Shown: one piece after another, positions 1 through 9,870 of the stretch | Position numbering within the stretch: position 1 is the stretch's first letter | How the letters are laid out: each line of letters begins with the position of its first letter | Translations under genes and position numbers: made by a program | Origin: Actinoplanes couchii | GTDB taxonomy: Bacteria; Actinomycetota; Actinomycetes; Mycobacteriales; Micromonosporaceae | Reading direction: 5' to 3' | NCBI RefSeq assembly: GCF_016862075.1 | Contig: NZ_BOMG01000003.1 | Span: forward strand, 1-64,000 | Length of the DNA: 64,000 bases | Notes under the pieces: generated by a model | The model's database searches: none | What the model was told of the DNA's origin: nothing | Seen by the model: only the letters and a program-made list of their open reading frames with translations

Positions 1-2
1 AC

Positions 3-1016
3 CGGCGGTTGGCGGCGCTCAGCCGGGAGCCGGTCGACCTGACCGGGCGGGCGCCGATGCGGGCGCGCCTGGTCGGCACCGGCACGGTGCTGGTCACGGC
101 GCATCACCTGGCCGTCGACGAGTGGTCGGTGGTGCCGCTGATCGACGACCTGTCCCGGGCGTACGCGGCCCGCAGCGCCGGGCGGGCGCCGGAGTGGGTG
201 GCACTGCCGGTCGACTACGCCGACTACACCCGGTGGGCATACGAGGTGCTCGGTGACCCGGCCGACCCGGCGAGCACCCACGCTCGTCAGCTCGACCGGT
301 GGCGTTCGGCTCTGGCCGGTCTACCGGACCGGATCGATCTGCCCGGTGCCCGTCGGCCGGTGGCGGCTGCGTCGACCGGTCGCAGTGAACTGGTGCCGGT
401 GGTGCTGGACGCGGGCACCCACGCCGCGGTGGACGAGCTGGCCCGGCGTACCGGAACCAGCATGTTCATGGTGTTCCATGCCGCCCTGGCCGCGCTGCTG
501 ACCGGCGCCGGCGCGGGGACCGACCTGCCGATCGGCGCGCTGATGGCCGGGCGGTCCGAACCGGCGCTGGCCGACCTGGTGGGCACCTTCTTCAATACGG
601 TGGTGCTGCGGACCGACACGTCCGGGGATCCGTCGTTCGGCGAGCTGCTGGGCCGCGTACGGGAAATCGATCTCGGTGCTCTTGATCTTCAAGATCTGCC
701 GTTCGACGTGCTGGAGATCGCGCCCCAGGTGATGATCGTGCACCACGAGGAGGCTCGGCTGGCTGACGTCGGTGGTCCGGGCGTGCGCCTGGAGACGCCG
801 GCGACCGGCGCGCTGCGGGCCGAGCTCACGCTGAGTTTCTACGAGCCGGCCGACGGCCGCCCGGTGCACTGCGACCTGGAGTACGCGGCCGACCTGTTCG
901 ACCGCGCGGCCGTCGCCGAACTCGGTGAGCGGTTCCGGCGGCTGCTGACGGCGGCAGTGGCCCACCCCGATCGGCCGCTGTCCCGGCTGGTCGACGACGC
1001 AGAGAGGACCATCTGA
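3..1016 (+). CDS. NRPS condensation domain, 3' end of a larger synthetase (5' truncated by window)
   Basis: The frame is open from the first bases, so this is the C-terminal end of a gene that begins outside the window. It matches an NRPS condensation domain, which forms the peptide bond between carrier-protein-bound substrates: HHLAVDEWS (about residues 32-40 from the TTG at 9) is the HHxxxD active-site motif, with Glu where Gly is usual, and [12 protein letters not shown] near residue 190 is a conserved downstream C-domain motif. No adenylation, carrier or thioesterase domain follows; the protein stops after the C-domain fold. The stop overlaps the start of the MbtH gene (ATGA), so the two are probably translationally coupled. 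The product is unknown; the iron-box-like site near 4740 favours a siderophore. Confidence 0.88.
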   Translation, partial: RRLAALSREPVDLTGRAPMRARLVGTGTVLVTAHHLAVDEWSVVPLIDDLSRAYAARSAGRAPEWVALPVDYADYTRWAYEVLGDPADPASTHARQLDRWRSALAGLPDRIDLPGARRPVAAASTGRSELVPVVLDAGTHAAVDELARRTGTSMFMVFHAALAALLTGAGAGTDLPIGALMAGRSEPALADLVGTFFNTVVLRTDTSGDPSFGELLGRVREIDLGALDLQDLPFDVLEIAPQVMIVHHEEARLADVGGPGVRLETPATGALRAELTLSFYEPADGRPVHCDLEYAADLFDRAAVAELGERFRRLLTAAVAHPDRPLSRLVDDAERTI

Positions 1017-1231
1017 TGACCAACCCCTTCGAGGACCCCGACGGCCGGTACCTGGTGCTGGTCAACGCCGAGGACCAGCACTCGCTGTGGCCGTCGTTCG
1101 TCGACGTCCCGGCCGGCTGGACGGTCGCCTTCGGTGAGGAGTCGCGGGACGCCTGCCTGGCCTACGTCGAGCGGACCTGGACCGATCTGCGCCCCCGCTC
1201 GCTGCGGGACCAGATGGCCGGCGGCCGTTAG
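1016..1231 (+). CDS. MbtH-like protein
   Basis: A 71-aa protein with the complete MbtH family pattern: an N-terminal [15 protein letters not shown] segment, a central SLWPSF...PAGW core with the conserved tryptophans, and a C-terminal [11 protein letters not shown] helix. MbtH proteins bind NRPS adenylation domains and help them fold and activate amino acids. It overlaps the synthetase stop by one base in an ATGA junction and its own stop overlaps the convergent ABC transporter stop by 4 bp, so there is no intergenic space on either side. Which adenylation domain it serves lies outside the window. Confidence 0.95.
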   Translation: MTNPFEDPDGRYLVLVNAEDQHSLWPSFVDVPAGWTVAFGEESRDACLAYVERTWTDLRPRSLRDQMAGGR

Positions 1232-2994
1232 GCGGGCGGCCGGTGGTTCGCCCAGGCCTGCCAGAGCATCGCGTAGTGGCCGCCCGGGCGGGCCGCGAGC
1301 TCGCCGTGGGTGCCGGCCTCCAGCACCCGGCCCGCGTCGAGCACCACCACCCGGTCGGCCGACACGGCCTGGCCGAGGCGGTGCGCGACGACGATGCCGG
1401 TCCGCCCGGCCAGGGCCTTCTCCACCGCCGCTTCGAGCAACCGGGCGCCCGCGCTGCCGGCCTCGGCGGTCGCCTCGTCGAGGACGGCGATCGGCGGATC
1501 GGCCAGCACCAGCCGGGCCAGCGCGAGCTGCTGGGCCTGGGTCACGGTGAGCCGGTGGCCGCCGGCGCCGACGACAGTGCCGAGCCCGTCCGGCAACGCG
1601 GCCACCCAGTCGGCGGCGCCGACCCGGGCCAGCGCCGACCGTAGCTGCTCGTCGGTGCCGTCCGGCCGGGCCAGTCGCAGGTCGTCGCCGAGCGGGCCGG
1701 CGAAGACGTGCACCTCCTGGGTCAGGATGACGACCGAGCGCCGTACGTCGGCCGGGTCGAGGTCGGCCATGCTGGTCCCGCCGAGCCGGATCACGCCGCC
1801 GGTCGGGCGGCGGACACCGGCGATCAGGCCGGCCAGCGTGGTCTTGCCGGCGCCGCTCGCGCCGACCAGCGCCACCCGTTCCGCCGCGGCCACCTCGAGG
1901 CTGACCCCGCGCAGGACGGGCCGGCCGGGCCGGTAGGCGTGCTCGACCGCGTCGACCGCCACGGTGGTCCGGACCGGGCCGGTCGCGACCGGATCGGCCG
2001 TCGCGGGCAGATCCGTCACACCGACCAGCCGCACCAGGCCGGCCCCCGCCGCCTGGGCGTCGTCGACGAGCCCGAGCGCGGTGTTGATCGGCGTGAACAG
2101 GCTGTGGAAGTAGAGTGCCGCCACGGTGGCGGCGCCGATGGTCACCGACCCGTTGCGTACCAGCAGGAAGCCCGCGACCAGCACGGCGGCCAGCCCGGTG
2201 AACTCGGCCAGGTTGAGCCGGCCGTAGAACCGGGTCAGTACCCGGATGCCGCGCATCGTCCACGAGACGGCGTCGAGGGATCGGATCCGGACCCGGTCGC
2301 GGTGTTCGTCCTGCAGCCGCAACGCCCGTACGGTGCCTGCGCCGCTGACCGTCTCCTGCAGCTGCTGCTGCAGCGCGCCGACCGCGATCCGTTGCCGGGC
2401 GTAGAGCGGCAGCGCCCGGCCGGAGTACCAGCGGACCGTGTGGATCTGGATCGGCGCGGCCAGCAGAGCGGCGACCAGGAAACGCCAGTCCAGGACGGCC
2501 AGCCCGACCACGGTCAGCACGATGGTGAGCATCGAGCGGACCAGCTCGGGCAGGGCGCTGCGGACCGCGGTGGCGATCACCGTCACGTCGTTGGTGACCC
2601 GGGAGGTCAGATCACCGGTGCCGGCCTGTTCGACCTGCTCCAGCGGCAGGCCGAGCACCCGGTCGATGAACTGCTCGCGCAGGTCGGCCAGCATGCCCTC
2701 GCCGAGCCGGGCGACCAGGGTCAGGCCCCACCCCGCGGCGACGGCCTGGCCGACGGCGACCAGCACCAGCGCCACGATCGGGGCGTTGAGGGCGTCGGCG
2801 GGCCGGCCGGCGGCGACCAGATCGACGATGTGGCACAGCAGCCGGATCGTCACCAGCCCGATCGCCGAGCCGAGGGTCAGGACGGCGCCGGCCAGGACCG
2901 CCAGTGGCCATCGGGGCCGCAGCAGCCGGCGCACCGCGGCCCAGGTCTGCGCGGCGCCGGCGACCGGCAGCAGGGTTCGGTCTCGGCTCGTCAT
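1228..2994 (-). CDS. ABC exporter half-transporter, subunit A (TMD-NBD)
   Basis: A 588-aa fusion of an exporter-type membrane domain (residues about 20-310) and a nucleotide-binding domain. Walker A is intact (GASGAGKTT, about residue 380) and Walker B carries the catalytic glutamate (AVLDEATAE, about residue 500), but the ABC signature is degenerate: VTQAQ near residue 485 in place of LSGGQ. Its start overlaps the stop of subunit B (ATGA), so the two are co-translated. The pattern is that of one half of an asymmetric heterodimeric exporter (TmrAB/BmrCD type as known), here probably exporting the product of the adjacent NRPS. Substrate and direction are inferred from context. Confidence 0.9.
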   Translation of the reverse strand: MTSRDRTLLPVAGAAQTWAAVRRLLRPRWPLAVLAGAVLTLGSAIGLVTIRLLCHIVDLVAAGRPADALNAPIVALVLVAVGQAVAAGWGLTLVARLGEGMLADLREQFIDRVLGLPLEQVEQAGTGDLTSRVTNDVTVIATAVRSALPELVRSMLTIVLTVVGLAVLDWRFLVAALLAAPIQIHTVRWYSGRALPLYARQRIAVGALQQQLQETVSGAGTVRALRLQDEHRDRVRIRSLDAVSWTMRGIRVLTRFYGRLNLAEFTGLAAVLVAGFLLVRNGSVTIGAATVAALYFHSLFTPINTALGLVDDAQAAGAGLVRLVGVTDLPATADPVATGPVRTTVAVDAVEHAYRPGRPVLRGVSLEVAAAERVALVGASGAGKTTLAGLIAGVRRPTGGVIRLGGTSMADLDPADVRRSVVILTQEVHVFAGPLGDDLRLARPDGTDEQLRSALARVGAADWVAALPDGLGTVVGAGGHRLTVTQAQQLALARLVLADPPIAVLDEATAEAGSAGARLLEAAVEKALAGRTGIVVAHRLGQAVSADRVVVLDAGRVLEAGTHGELAARPGGHYAMLWQAWANHRPPA

Positions 2995-4699
2995 GACAGG
3001 ACGACCGCCCGGTAGTGGTCGTCGCTGATCAGGTCGGCGTGGGTTCCCCTCGCCCGGATCCCACCGTCGGCGAGGAACAGCACCCGGTCGGCCACCGAGA
3101 GCAGGCTGGGGCTGGTCGTCACGAGCACCGTCGTCCGGTCCCGGCTTCGGCGCAGGTCACGCAGGCCGGTCGCGATCCGCTGCTCGGTGACGGCGTCCAC
3201 CGCCGTGGTGGGGTCGTGCAGGACGAGCACGGGCGGGTCCGCGGCCAGGGCGCGGGCCAGGGCCACCCGTTGGCGCTGGCCGCCGGACAGGGAACCGCCA
3301 CGCTCGGCGATCGCGCCGTCGAGCCGGCCGGGCAGGGTGTCCGCGACCTCGTCCACGGTGGACGCCGCCAGGGCCGCGTCGACCGCCTCCGGCCGGGCCC
3401 GGCCCAGCGCGACGTTCTCCAGCAGTGTGCCCTCGAACAGGTCGGCGTCGTGCTCGGCGACCAGCACCGCGGCCCGTACGGCGAGGGGGTCGAGTGTGTG
3501 CAGCGGGCGGCCGTCCAGTTCGACCGTGCCGGATGCGGGATCCCGGGAGCGGCCGAACAGTTCGGTGAGCGTGCCGGCGGCCACCTGATCGGCGGTCACG
3601 ATGCCGACGATCTCGCCCGGTGCGATGTCCAGGTCGAGGTCCGACAGCCCGCCGCCGCTGACGGCGGCGAAACGGATGTGGCCGTGGACCGGGCCGGCCG
3701 GTTCGGCGTCGCCGCCGGGGGTGCGGGGCTCGGCCGACAGCACCGCGGCGATCCGGTCGGCCGAGGCGCGGGCCTGCGCGAGTTCGCCGTTCGCCCAGGC
3801 GACCAGGGCGAGCGGGCCGAGCAGGAACTGGGCCAGGCCGACCGCGGCGACCAACTCGCCGACGGTGATCTGCCCGGTCATGGCGAGGCGGCCGCCGGCC
3901 AGGGCCACGATGGCGAGGAAGACCCCGGTCAAGCCCAGCAGGGTGCTGTCGTGCCAGCTCTTCGCGGTGGCCGCGCGCTGGGTGGCGGCGAGCGAGTCCC
4001 GGCTGATCCGGTGGTAACGCCGGGCGGCGGACCGTTCGGCGCCGATGCCCTTGAGCACGCGCAGCCCGGCCACGAGGTCGGCTGCGACTCCGGCCGCGCG
4101 GGCCGCGTGCTCCTGCTCGTTCTCGCTGCGTCGTTGCAGGGGTCTGCCGAGCCAGTGCGCGGTCAGCAGCAGCATCGGCGCGCCGATGAGCACGAGCAGG
4201 CCCAGCAGCAGGGACATCCGCAGCAGGGCGACGGCGCCGATCACGACCCCGCAGAAGGCGGCGAAGCCCAGGGGCAGGGCCAGGTTTATCGCGCCGACCC
4301 GCTGGGCGTCGCCGGTGGCCACGTTCACCAGGGCGCCGGGTAGCCGGCCGGTCCCGGCCGAGCCGCGGGGGTGCAGGACGCGCGTCGTGAGCTCCAGGCG
4401 CATGGCATGGGCGGCTTTCTCGACCGCGTTTCGCCGGTCCGGGTGCCGTACTGGAAGCTGGCCGAGAGGATCGCGAAGGTGGCCCCCAGCACCGCGATCC
4501 ACAGGATCAGGTCGCCGGTGGTCCCACCACCGGCCGTCTGGTCGATGATGACGCCGATGAGGATCGGGACCAGCGCCTCGCCGCCCTGATGGGCCGCGCT
4601 GAGTATCGAGCTGAGGCCGACGCTGCGGGCCTCGCCGCGGACGGCTCGGCGCAGCAACGCCCGGCCCGGCTGTCGTCCCTCGCGCACGCAGCCTCCCAC
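2991..4699 (-). pseudogene. ABC exporter half-transporter, subunit B, with one frameshift
   Basis: Read from a GTG at 4699 (GGAGG-like site just upstream), the first frame gives two membrane helices ending FQYGTRTGE; the rest of the protein (AVEKAAHAMRLEL onward) is in another frame. Adding one A to the AAA run at 4429-4431 (minus strand) would join them into a normal 569-aa exporter subunit. This could be a true mutation or a sequencing error in a homopolymer. The NBD complements subunit A: the signature LSGGQRQR is perfect (about residue 472), but Walker A has lost its lysine motif (VTADQVAAGTLT where GxxGxGKST is expected) and Walker B reads LVLHDPTTAVD, lacking the catalytic glutamate. 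Confidence 0.82.
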
Positions 4700-4735
4700 T
4701 GGTGTCAGTATCGATGCGCGCCGCTATCCTGACGG

Positions 4736-4754
4736 TGGGGTAAGGCTACCCTGA
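4736..4754. promoter_or_regulatory. Putative iron box (DmdR/IdeR-type operator)
   Basis: On the minus strand this reads TCAGGGTAGCCTTACCCCA, matching 14 of 19 positions of the actinobacterial iron-box consensus TTAGGTTAGCCTAACCTAA and keeping the dyad centre. It lies 37 bp upstream of the exporter subunit B start, over the expected promoter. If functional, the exporter would be repressed by iron-loaded DmdR/IdeR. Confidence 0.5.
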
Positions 4755-4793
4755 TTCGCCCTTCCGGGGCCGGGCCTCGGCCGGTGGGACGGC

Positions 4794-5579
4794 TCAGTTC
4801 CTGGTGGCGCGCAGCATCATGTAGGCGACCTTGTCCGCCTCCACGTCGAAGGTCAACGTCCAGCCCGGTTGAGCGGCCGGCAACTCGTACCGGCCCTCCG
4901 AGGTGGACTTCAGGCCCTTGCCGTCGTACGCCGTCTTCAACTGCTCCAGGCTCGACCCGCGTGCGACGCCTTCGGCCGTGGTGGCCTTGGGCGGCGCCGC
5001 GATGGTGGTCATCACGTCGCCGGTGAACGACACGCCGCCGGCGTTCAGGAAGGCGGTGAGCCGTTCTCCCATACGCTCGATCGAGGCGGTCGTCGCCTCG
5101 ATGCTTTTCATCGATGCTTTTGCGGAGTCCGCCGACAGTTGGGCCGACGTCGCGGACTCCTCCGCGGAACGACCGTGGGTGCTGCGGTACTTCTCCGCCT
5201 TGGCCCGGGCTGCGTCCGCGGCCTTTTCGGCCTTCTCGACGTCCTTTTCCAGTTTCTCGTCCGCGGCCATCCGGCTCGGGTCGGGTGCCGGACCGCCGAG
5301 GAATGAATAGTCGTCGCTGTCGCCGACCGTCGACACGGGTGAGGTGATCAGGTCGCCGGTGGCCAGGGCCTCGCTCCTGGTCATGGTGATCCGCAGCTTG
5401 CCGTACCCGTCGAGTCCCAAGTGCTGCATGGTGACCGCGGCGGACGATGTGCCCGCTGCGGGGGTGTCGGCCGGTTCGGTGCTGCAGCCCGCCAATGCAG
5501 TGGTGCCCGCCAGGGCGGCCAAGGCGCCGATGAAAAGGCCCCGGCGTCCGATGGTGTTGTTCCGTTCCCCGTGTCGCAT
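4794..5579 (-). CDS. Secreted lipoprotein with coiled-coil insertion
   Basis: A 261-aa protein beginning with a twin-arginine-like GRRGLFIGALAALAGTTALAGC leader in which ALAGC is a lipobox, so it is probably anchored to the outer face of the membrane. A segment after the lipobox (GKLRITMTRSEALATG) and the C-terminal part (SLEQLKTAYDGKGL ... GWTLTFDVEADKVAYMML) look like two halves of a small beta-rich domain common in actinobacterial lipoproteins; between them lies a roughly 100-residue Ala/Lys/Ser-rich stretch (about 90-180) likely to form a coiled coil. No enzyme motif is visible. It is transcribed toward the exporter, but 94 bp and the iron box separate them, so a role in uptake is only a guess. 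Confidence 0.75.
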   Translation of the reverse strand: MRHGERNNTIGRRGLFIGALAALAGTTALAGCSTEPADTPAAGTSSAAVTMQHLGLDGYGKLRITMTRSEALATGDLITSPVSTVGDSDDYSFLGGPAPDPSRMAADEKLEKDVEKAEKAADAARAKAEKYRSTHGRSAEESATSAQLSADSAKASMKSIEATTASIERMGERLTAFLNAGGVSFTGDVMTTIAAPPKATTAEGVARGSSLEQLKTAYDGKGLKSTSEGRYELPAAQPGWTLTFDVEADKVAYMMLRATRN

Positions 5580-5644
5580 GACGGGCAGCGTAGAGGAGCA
5601 TGATCCACCGTGCCGCCCGGCTCAGGTCGTCTTCATCGGCGACG

Positions 5645-5755
5645 ATGACTACATCCCGGGCTGTCCTGGACACCCATTACCGCCGGTTCGTGTACGGCCC
5701 CGGCACGGACGGCCACGAGATCGAGAAACAAGTCCCGGGAGAGTTCACGTCATGA
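5645..5755 (+). CDS. Small ORF, 36 aa, coupled to the next gene
   Basis: A short frame from ATG 5645 (MTTSRAVLDTHYRR...) to TGA 5755, overlapping the ATG of the next gene at 5752 in an ATGA junction. An in-frame ATG at 5600 would give 51 aa, with a GAGGAG sequence too close to it for a normal ribosome site. The residues are not low-complexity and codon third positions are mostly G/C. Located in the divergent promoter region of the lipoprotein gene. No family recognised. Confidence 0.4.
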   Translation: MTTSRAVLDTHYRRFVYGPGTDGHEIEKQVPGEFTS

Positions 5756-6081
5756 CCACCGATCCGCTGGAGGCCTACGACGCCCTGCTCGCCCGCGCCG
5801 CGTGGGTGATCGGGCGGGTCGAGATCGAGAACACCGCCGACGGCCTGCGTCTGTCCATCCAGGCGCGGGCGACCACCCCCGGGGCAGGGGAGGCGCCGGT
5901 GCTCCGCTTCACCGGAGTCACCGGGCTCGAGTTCCACCAGGAGGCCGGCGACCTGCCACTCGGGCTGCAGATCGTCGACATGGCCGCGGACGGCTGGGAG
6001 GACCTGCGCTGGCGGGTCACCGACCCCGAGTACGGGATCGCCTCCTTCTGGTGCGCCGGCTTCACGGTCGGCGAGCACTGA
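5752..6081 (+). CDS. Hypothetical protein, 109 aa
   Basis: The ATG at 5752 follows a GGGAGAG ribosome site by about 8 nt, and the upstream part of this frame is not convincing as coding, so this start is preferred. The product (MTTDPLEAYDALLARAAWVIGR...) is a soluble, acidic protein with alternating beta-like segments and no signal peptide or motif I recognise. It begins with ATGA overlap on the 36-aa frame. Downstream is a 274-bp gap before the metallopeptidase gene. Confidence 0.65.
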   Translation: MTTDPLEAYDALLARAAWVIGRVEIENTADGLRLSIQARATTPGAGEAPVLRFTGVTGLEFHQEAGDLPLGLQIVDMAADGWEDLRWRVTDPEYGIASFWCAGFTVGEH

Positions 6082-6355
6082 CCACGGGTGCGCACATCGG
6101 GAGGGACGTACCCGGCGACTCGTCGAGGGCCTTCGATCGCGGCGGCTGCCGGGAGCCGGTGCCCTCTGGCACCGATGTCCGTGGTCCGGCATTGCCGATG
6201 TTGCACCGCAATATGACCCCCTTGGGATGAAAACCTCTCATCTCAGAGAGAAGGTGATCAATTAGATTGAGACCAATAGATGTCATGGCATCGACTCCCG
6301 CGCCTCTGTCCCCGGTGGCCCCCCGCGAGTCGATGACCGAGAGAAGGAGAACCAC
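6082..6355. promoter_or_regulatory. Intergenic region upstream of the secreted peptidase
   Basis: A 274-bp gap that is more AT-rich than its surroundings around 6205-6285 (for example AATTAGATTGAGACC), consistent with a promoter for the peptidase gene. A GAGAAGGAGAA ribosome site lies at about 6338-6350. No clear sigma consensus or long inverted repeat was found. Confidence 0.4.
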
Positions 6356-7417
6356 GTGGGTATCTCTCGACGTTCGCTCTGGGCCGTATGCCTCGCTGTG
6401 GGGGTGTCGATCCCGGCCGGGGCGAGTGCGGCCGCAGCCGCCGGCACCACCGATCTCACCACGACCGTTCAGATCGGCCAGGTGACCAACAGCGCCCTCA
6501 CCGTCCGTGTCACGGTGCGGAACACCTCGTCGTCGGCGGTCGACGTGCTCTCCCGGGATCTGCCGCAGACCCGTCAGACCGCCGCTGTCCTGGCCGTGAC
6601 CAGGGACGGTGTGCCGGTCCCCTATCAGGGCAGGCTGGTGAAGCTCGGGGCGCCGGACGCATCCGACTACACGCGCATTCCCGCCGGCGGCGCCTACACG
6701 GTGACCGTTGACCTGGCCGGTGACTACGACCTGTCACGGCCGGGAACCTTCACCGTCAACGTGGCCTCGACCCGCGTGCGGGCGGCCAAGACAGCGACCC
6801 TGCAGAACACGTCCCGGGCCGCCACCGTCCGCACCAGCACCGGCATCCGTGCCGCCGCCGACGCGCCCAGCACCGCGGCGACGACCACCGAGCAGGTCGA
6901 GGTCGGTCTGGCCGCGGTCAGCATCACCTACCGCGGCTGCACCACGAGTGAGAAGACCTCGCTGGCGACGGCGGTCACCAATGCCGCGACGATGTCGCAG
7001 AAGTCCCAGACCTGGCTCGCGGCGAACCCGTCCGGCGGTGGCGCCTACACCACCTGGTTCGGCACCTACAGCGCGTCCCGGTTCTCGCGGGTGACCAACG
7101 GCTACAGCAAGATCACCGATGAGCTGACGAACAAGGCTCTGACGCTCGACTGCACCAGCAACGAGGACTACTACGCCTACGTCTACCCGGACCAGCCCTA
7201 CATCATCTACCTGTGCAACGCGTTCTGGACGGCGCCGGCCACCGGCACCGACTCGAAGGCCGGCACGCTGATCCACGAGTCGAGCCACTTCACCGTCAAC
7301 GGCGGCACCGACGACCACGCCTACGGTCAGACCGCAGCGAAGGCACTCGCCGTCTCAAGCCCGGCCAACGCCGTCGACAACGCCGACAACTACGAGTACT
7401 TCGCCGAGAGCCGCTGA
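6356..7417 (+). CDS. Secreted M35-type (aspzincin) zinc metallopeptidase
   Basis: 353 aa from a GTG preceded by AAGGAG. An N-terminal signal peptide (ISRRSLWAVCLAVGVSIPAG...ASA, about 30 residues) directs export. A beta-sandwich-like region (about 35-150) precedes the catalytic domain, which contains HESSH near residue 306 (HExxH zinc and catalytic residues) followed by GGTDDHAYG, the GTxDxxYG signature of deuterolysin/peptidyl-Lys metallopeptidases, where the Asp is the third zinc ligand. The family cleaves peptide bonds extracellularly, often with a propeptide; the N-terminal domain could serve that role. A strong hairpin lies downstream at 7648. Confidence 0.88.
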   Translation: MGISRRSLWAVCLAVGVSIPAGASAAAAAGTTDLTTTVQIGQVTNSALTVRVTVRNTSSSAVDVLSRDLPQTRQTAAVLAVTRDGVPVPYQGRLVKLGAPDASDYTRIPAGGAYTVTVDLAGDYDLSRPGTFTVNVASTRVRAAKTATLQNTSRAATVRTSTGIRAAADAPSTAATTTEQVEVGLAAVSITYRGCTTSEKTSLATAVTNAATMSQKSQTWLAANPSGGGAYTTWFGTYSASRFSRVTNGYSKITDELTNKALTLDCTSNEDYYAYVYPDQPYIIYLCNAFWTAPATGTDSKAGTLIHESSHFTVNGGTDDHAYGQTAAKALAVSSPANAVDNADNYEYFAESR

Positions 7418-7500
7418 CACCCTGAGCGGTCTCCCCACTCGTGGATCCCGATCGTCCCGTGGATCAGCGCCTGGGAGGGAAGTCCCGGGGCGAGTGGCAG

Positions 7501-7644
7501 ATGTCCATCATCGATGGTGTGGTGCCGGGATATCGGAACAGGCCCGCGAAACTCAGTTACCAGCCGTTCGGTGACGGCGACAAGTGGAGCGCGGCTGCGG
7601 ATGAGGATATCGACGAGCTGATCCGGCGATCCTCGGCACGATGA
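7501..7644 (+). CDS. Hypothetical small protein, 47 aa
   Basis: Frame from ATG 7501 (MSIIDGVVPGYRNRPAK...) to TGA 7644, with a GGGAGGG about 30 nt upstream and a weaker GGCGAG-like site closer. Its stop is 3 bp from a perfect 14-bp hairpin, the expected position for a transcript end. An antisense frame covers the same DNA, so coding is uncertain. No family recognised. Confidence 0.35.
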   Translation: MSIIDGVVPGYRNRPAKLSYQPFGDGDKWSAAADEDIDELIRRSSAR

Positions 7645-7647
7645 ATT

Positions 7648-7678
7648 GGTGTCGCCGTCCGGATCGGACGGCGACACC
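7648..7678. terminator. Bidirectional hairpin terminator
   Basis: Perfect 14-bp stem GGTGTCGCCGTCCG / CGGACGGCGACACC with a GAT loop, in a 49-bp gap between two convergent gene ends. There is no U-run, as is common for actinobacterial terminators. Confidence 0.75.
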
Positions 7679-8049
7679 GACGCACTGGACTGCTCAGTGC
7701 CTCATCGAGCGGGCCAGTTCCTCGGCTGCTGCCATGGGGGCGGCGGCTGCGCCGGTCAGGAGTTTGCGGCCGTATGTCTGCAGGGTTGCCCGGTAGACCG
7801 CGTCCGGGTCGGACCAGCCCAGTAGACGTGCGTGGGCGGCCATCACGGTTGCCAGTTCCAGTGGGGGTACCTCGTCGAGGTCTCGGGGTCCGAGCTCACG
7901 CAGCACCACCGCCGGCTGGTCGGGCAGGCGATAGGTGGACGGCTTGTTGCCCGGTTTGTGGAGCGGGTTGTCCTTGACGAGCAGGCCCTTGCGTACGGCG
8001 GAAGTGAGGAGTTTGTTGATCGCGCTGGCGGTTGCCTGGCTGACTCGCT

Positions 8050-8070
8050 GGCCGCCGGCCGCCGGCCGCA
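8050..8070. repeat. 7-bp tandem repeat (GGCCGCC, 2 copies plus a variant) causing a frameshift
   Basis: GGCCGCC at 8050-8056 and 8057-8063, then GGCCGCA at 8064-8070. Removing one unit restores the reading frame across RAAGGQRVSQ in the C-terminal domain of the helicase gene. Confidence 0.8.
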
Positions 8071-9870
8071 CGGTTGTAGGCGGTGTGCAGGCGTGCTCCC
8101 AGGACCGGGCCTTCGCTGTCGACGATGGCGAGCAGGGCGTCGCGCATGTCGGGGGAGGCGGGTTCGATCGGCCGCGGGGCCACACCGGAGAACATTTTGT
8201 ACGGTTCGAGCATGGTGGCGGGCCGCGGCTCCGGGGTCACCGCGGGATCGATGACGAGCATGCCGTCGACCTCACTGCTGATGACGATCTCGGGGATAGC
8301 GGACGGGGCAGTGGACGGGACGAGGGCGGCCGGCGGAGTCTGCGCAACCGCGGCAGACACCGTCACGACGGCGGGCGCCGGCTCGACAGTTTCCAGGGTC
8401 AGAAGTGTCGGCAGTTCGGCGACGGCCGGGTGCTCGGGGAGCGGCTCGGACCAGTCCGACGGGCGGATTCCGCGCCGCTCGAGGGCTGCCCACAACTCGG
8501 ACAGCACCGTGGCCTCGTCGACCACGAACGCCGACTCCGGGATGCGGAAGAACTCCCAGCCACAGCGCTCCAGCTCGCGCTGACGGGCCATGTCCGCCTC
8601 GTAGCGGTCCGGGCCGTGCCACGCGTCGCCGTCGCATTCGATGGCCAGGCGGCCGTTCGGGCCGACCACGACCAGGTCGATCGAGTAGCCGATCGCCGAG
8701 TACTGCGGCACCACGGTGAAGCCGCGTCCTACCAGGCGGTTGTAGACCCGCTGTTCGAAGAGCGAGTCGAACGGCGCCACGCGTTCGTTGTCCGGCACGT
8801 CGCCGGGCAGTGTCACGCCCTCGAACTCGGACGGTCGCGCGGTCACCCCGTAGCAGTAGTCGAGCAGCTGGAAACGCATGTCCTCGGGGTTGCCGAGATC
8901 GCTGAGCTGCACCGAGTGGAACACCCACATCTGGTCCTTGGCCCGGGACGCCGCGACGTTGTAGCGCTGGACGTACATCTCCAGCGTCAGCGAGCCCAGC
9001 CGTGTCCCGGGTTCGGCCGCGGCGACCATGCTCAGGAACATCACGTCACGTTCCGAGCCTTGGAAGTCGGCGGAGTCGCCGCAGCGCAGGTCCCGGCGTT
9101 CCCATTCGGCCGGAGCGAGCCGTTCCAGCAGCAGCCGCTGGATCCATTTCGCCTGGTGCGGGCCCTGCAGTGAGATCACACCGAAGGTCATCCCGTCGTA
9201 GCGGGGGTCGGCGACGCAGGCCAGGATCTGCGCGACGACCGCTTCCGCCTCCGGCCGGTTGATCTTGTTGGTGGTGCCGCTGACGTAGCCGTCGGGTACG
9301 AACACCGGCTTGATCGGTTCGAGGCGGTCCGCGCCGTACTGGCGCACCGGGGTCAGGCGGATGTTCTCCGGCTCGTAGGCGATCCGGTTCGAGAAGTTGA
9401 TGATCTCGGGTACGCAGCGCCGGTGTTCGGTCAGCGGGATCAGGCCGCTGAACCGCATCTTCGCCTCGTCGAACAGGCTGCGTTTCGGGTCCTGCCACGA
9501 CGCCCGGTACGGATCGTCGTACAGGTACTGCTCGGCCAGGTCCCGCAGGTGCTGCTGGTCGACGCCGACCGCGGCGGGGGAGACCTGCTTGTCGTCGCCG
9601 ATCACCACGATCTTCGGGGCCAGGTACTGCAGGAACGTCGCCGCCAGCCCGGCCTGGGACGCCTCGTCCACCACGACCACGTCGAACATGTCCGGCTGGA
9701 CCTGCAGCTGCTCCGCGATCCGGTAGATCGGCATGATCCAGACGGGCACCGAGGAGCGGCAGCGGTCCATCGCCTGCCGGATCTCCGCGCGGCGCAGGTG
9801 GGCGTACTTGCCGGTGCCCTTGCCCAGGCCGCGGACCAGTTGGCCGTACTGCTGCAGGTTGGCTCGTGCT

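Noticed and set aside
1708..4343. Long plus-strand frames opposite the ABC exporter genes
   Set aside because: Gly/Gln/Arg-rich translations with no motifs; they mirror the minus-strand codons of clearly coding exporter genes.
5344..5751. N-terminal extension of the 109-aa gene to 5344
   Set aside because: The extension runs antisense to the lipoprotein signal region, and a good ribosome site precedes ATG 5752.
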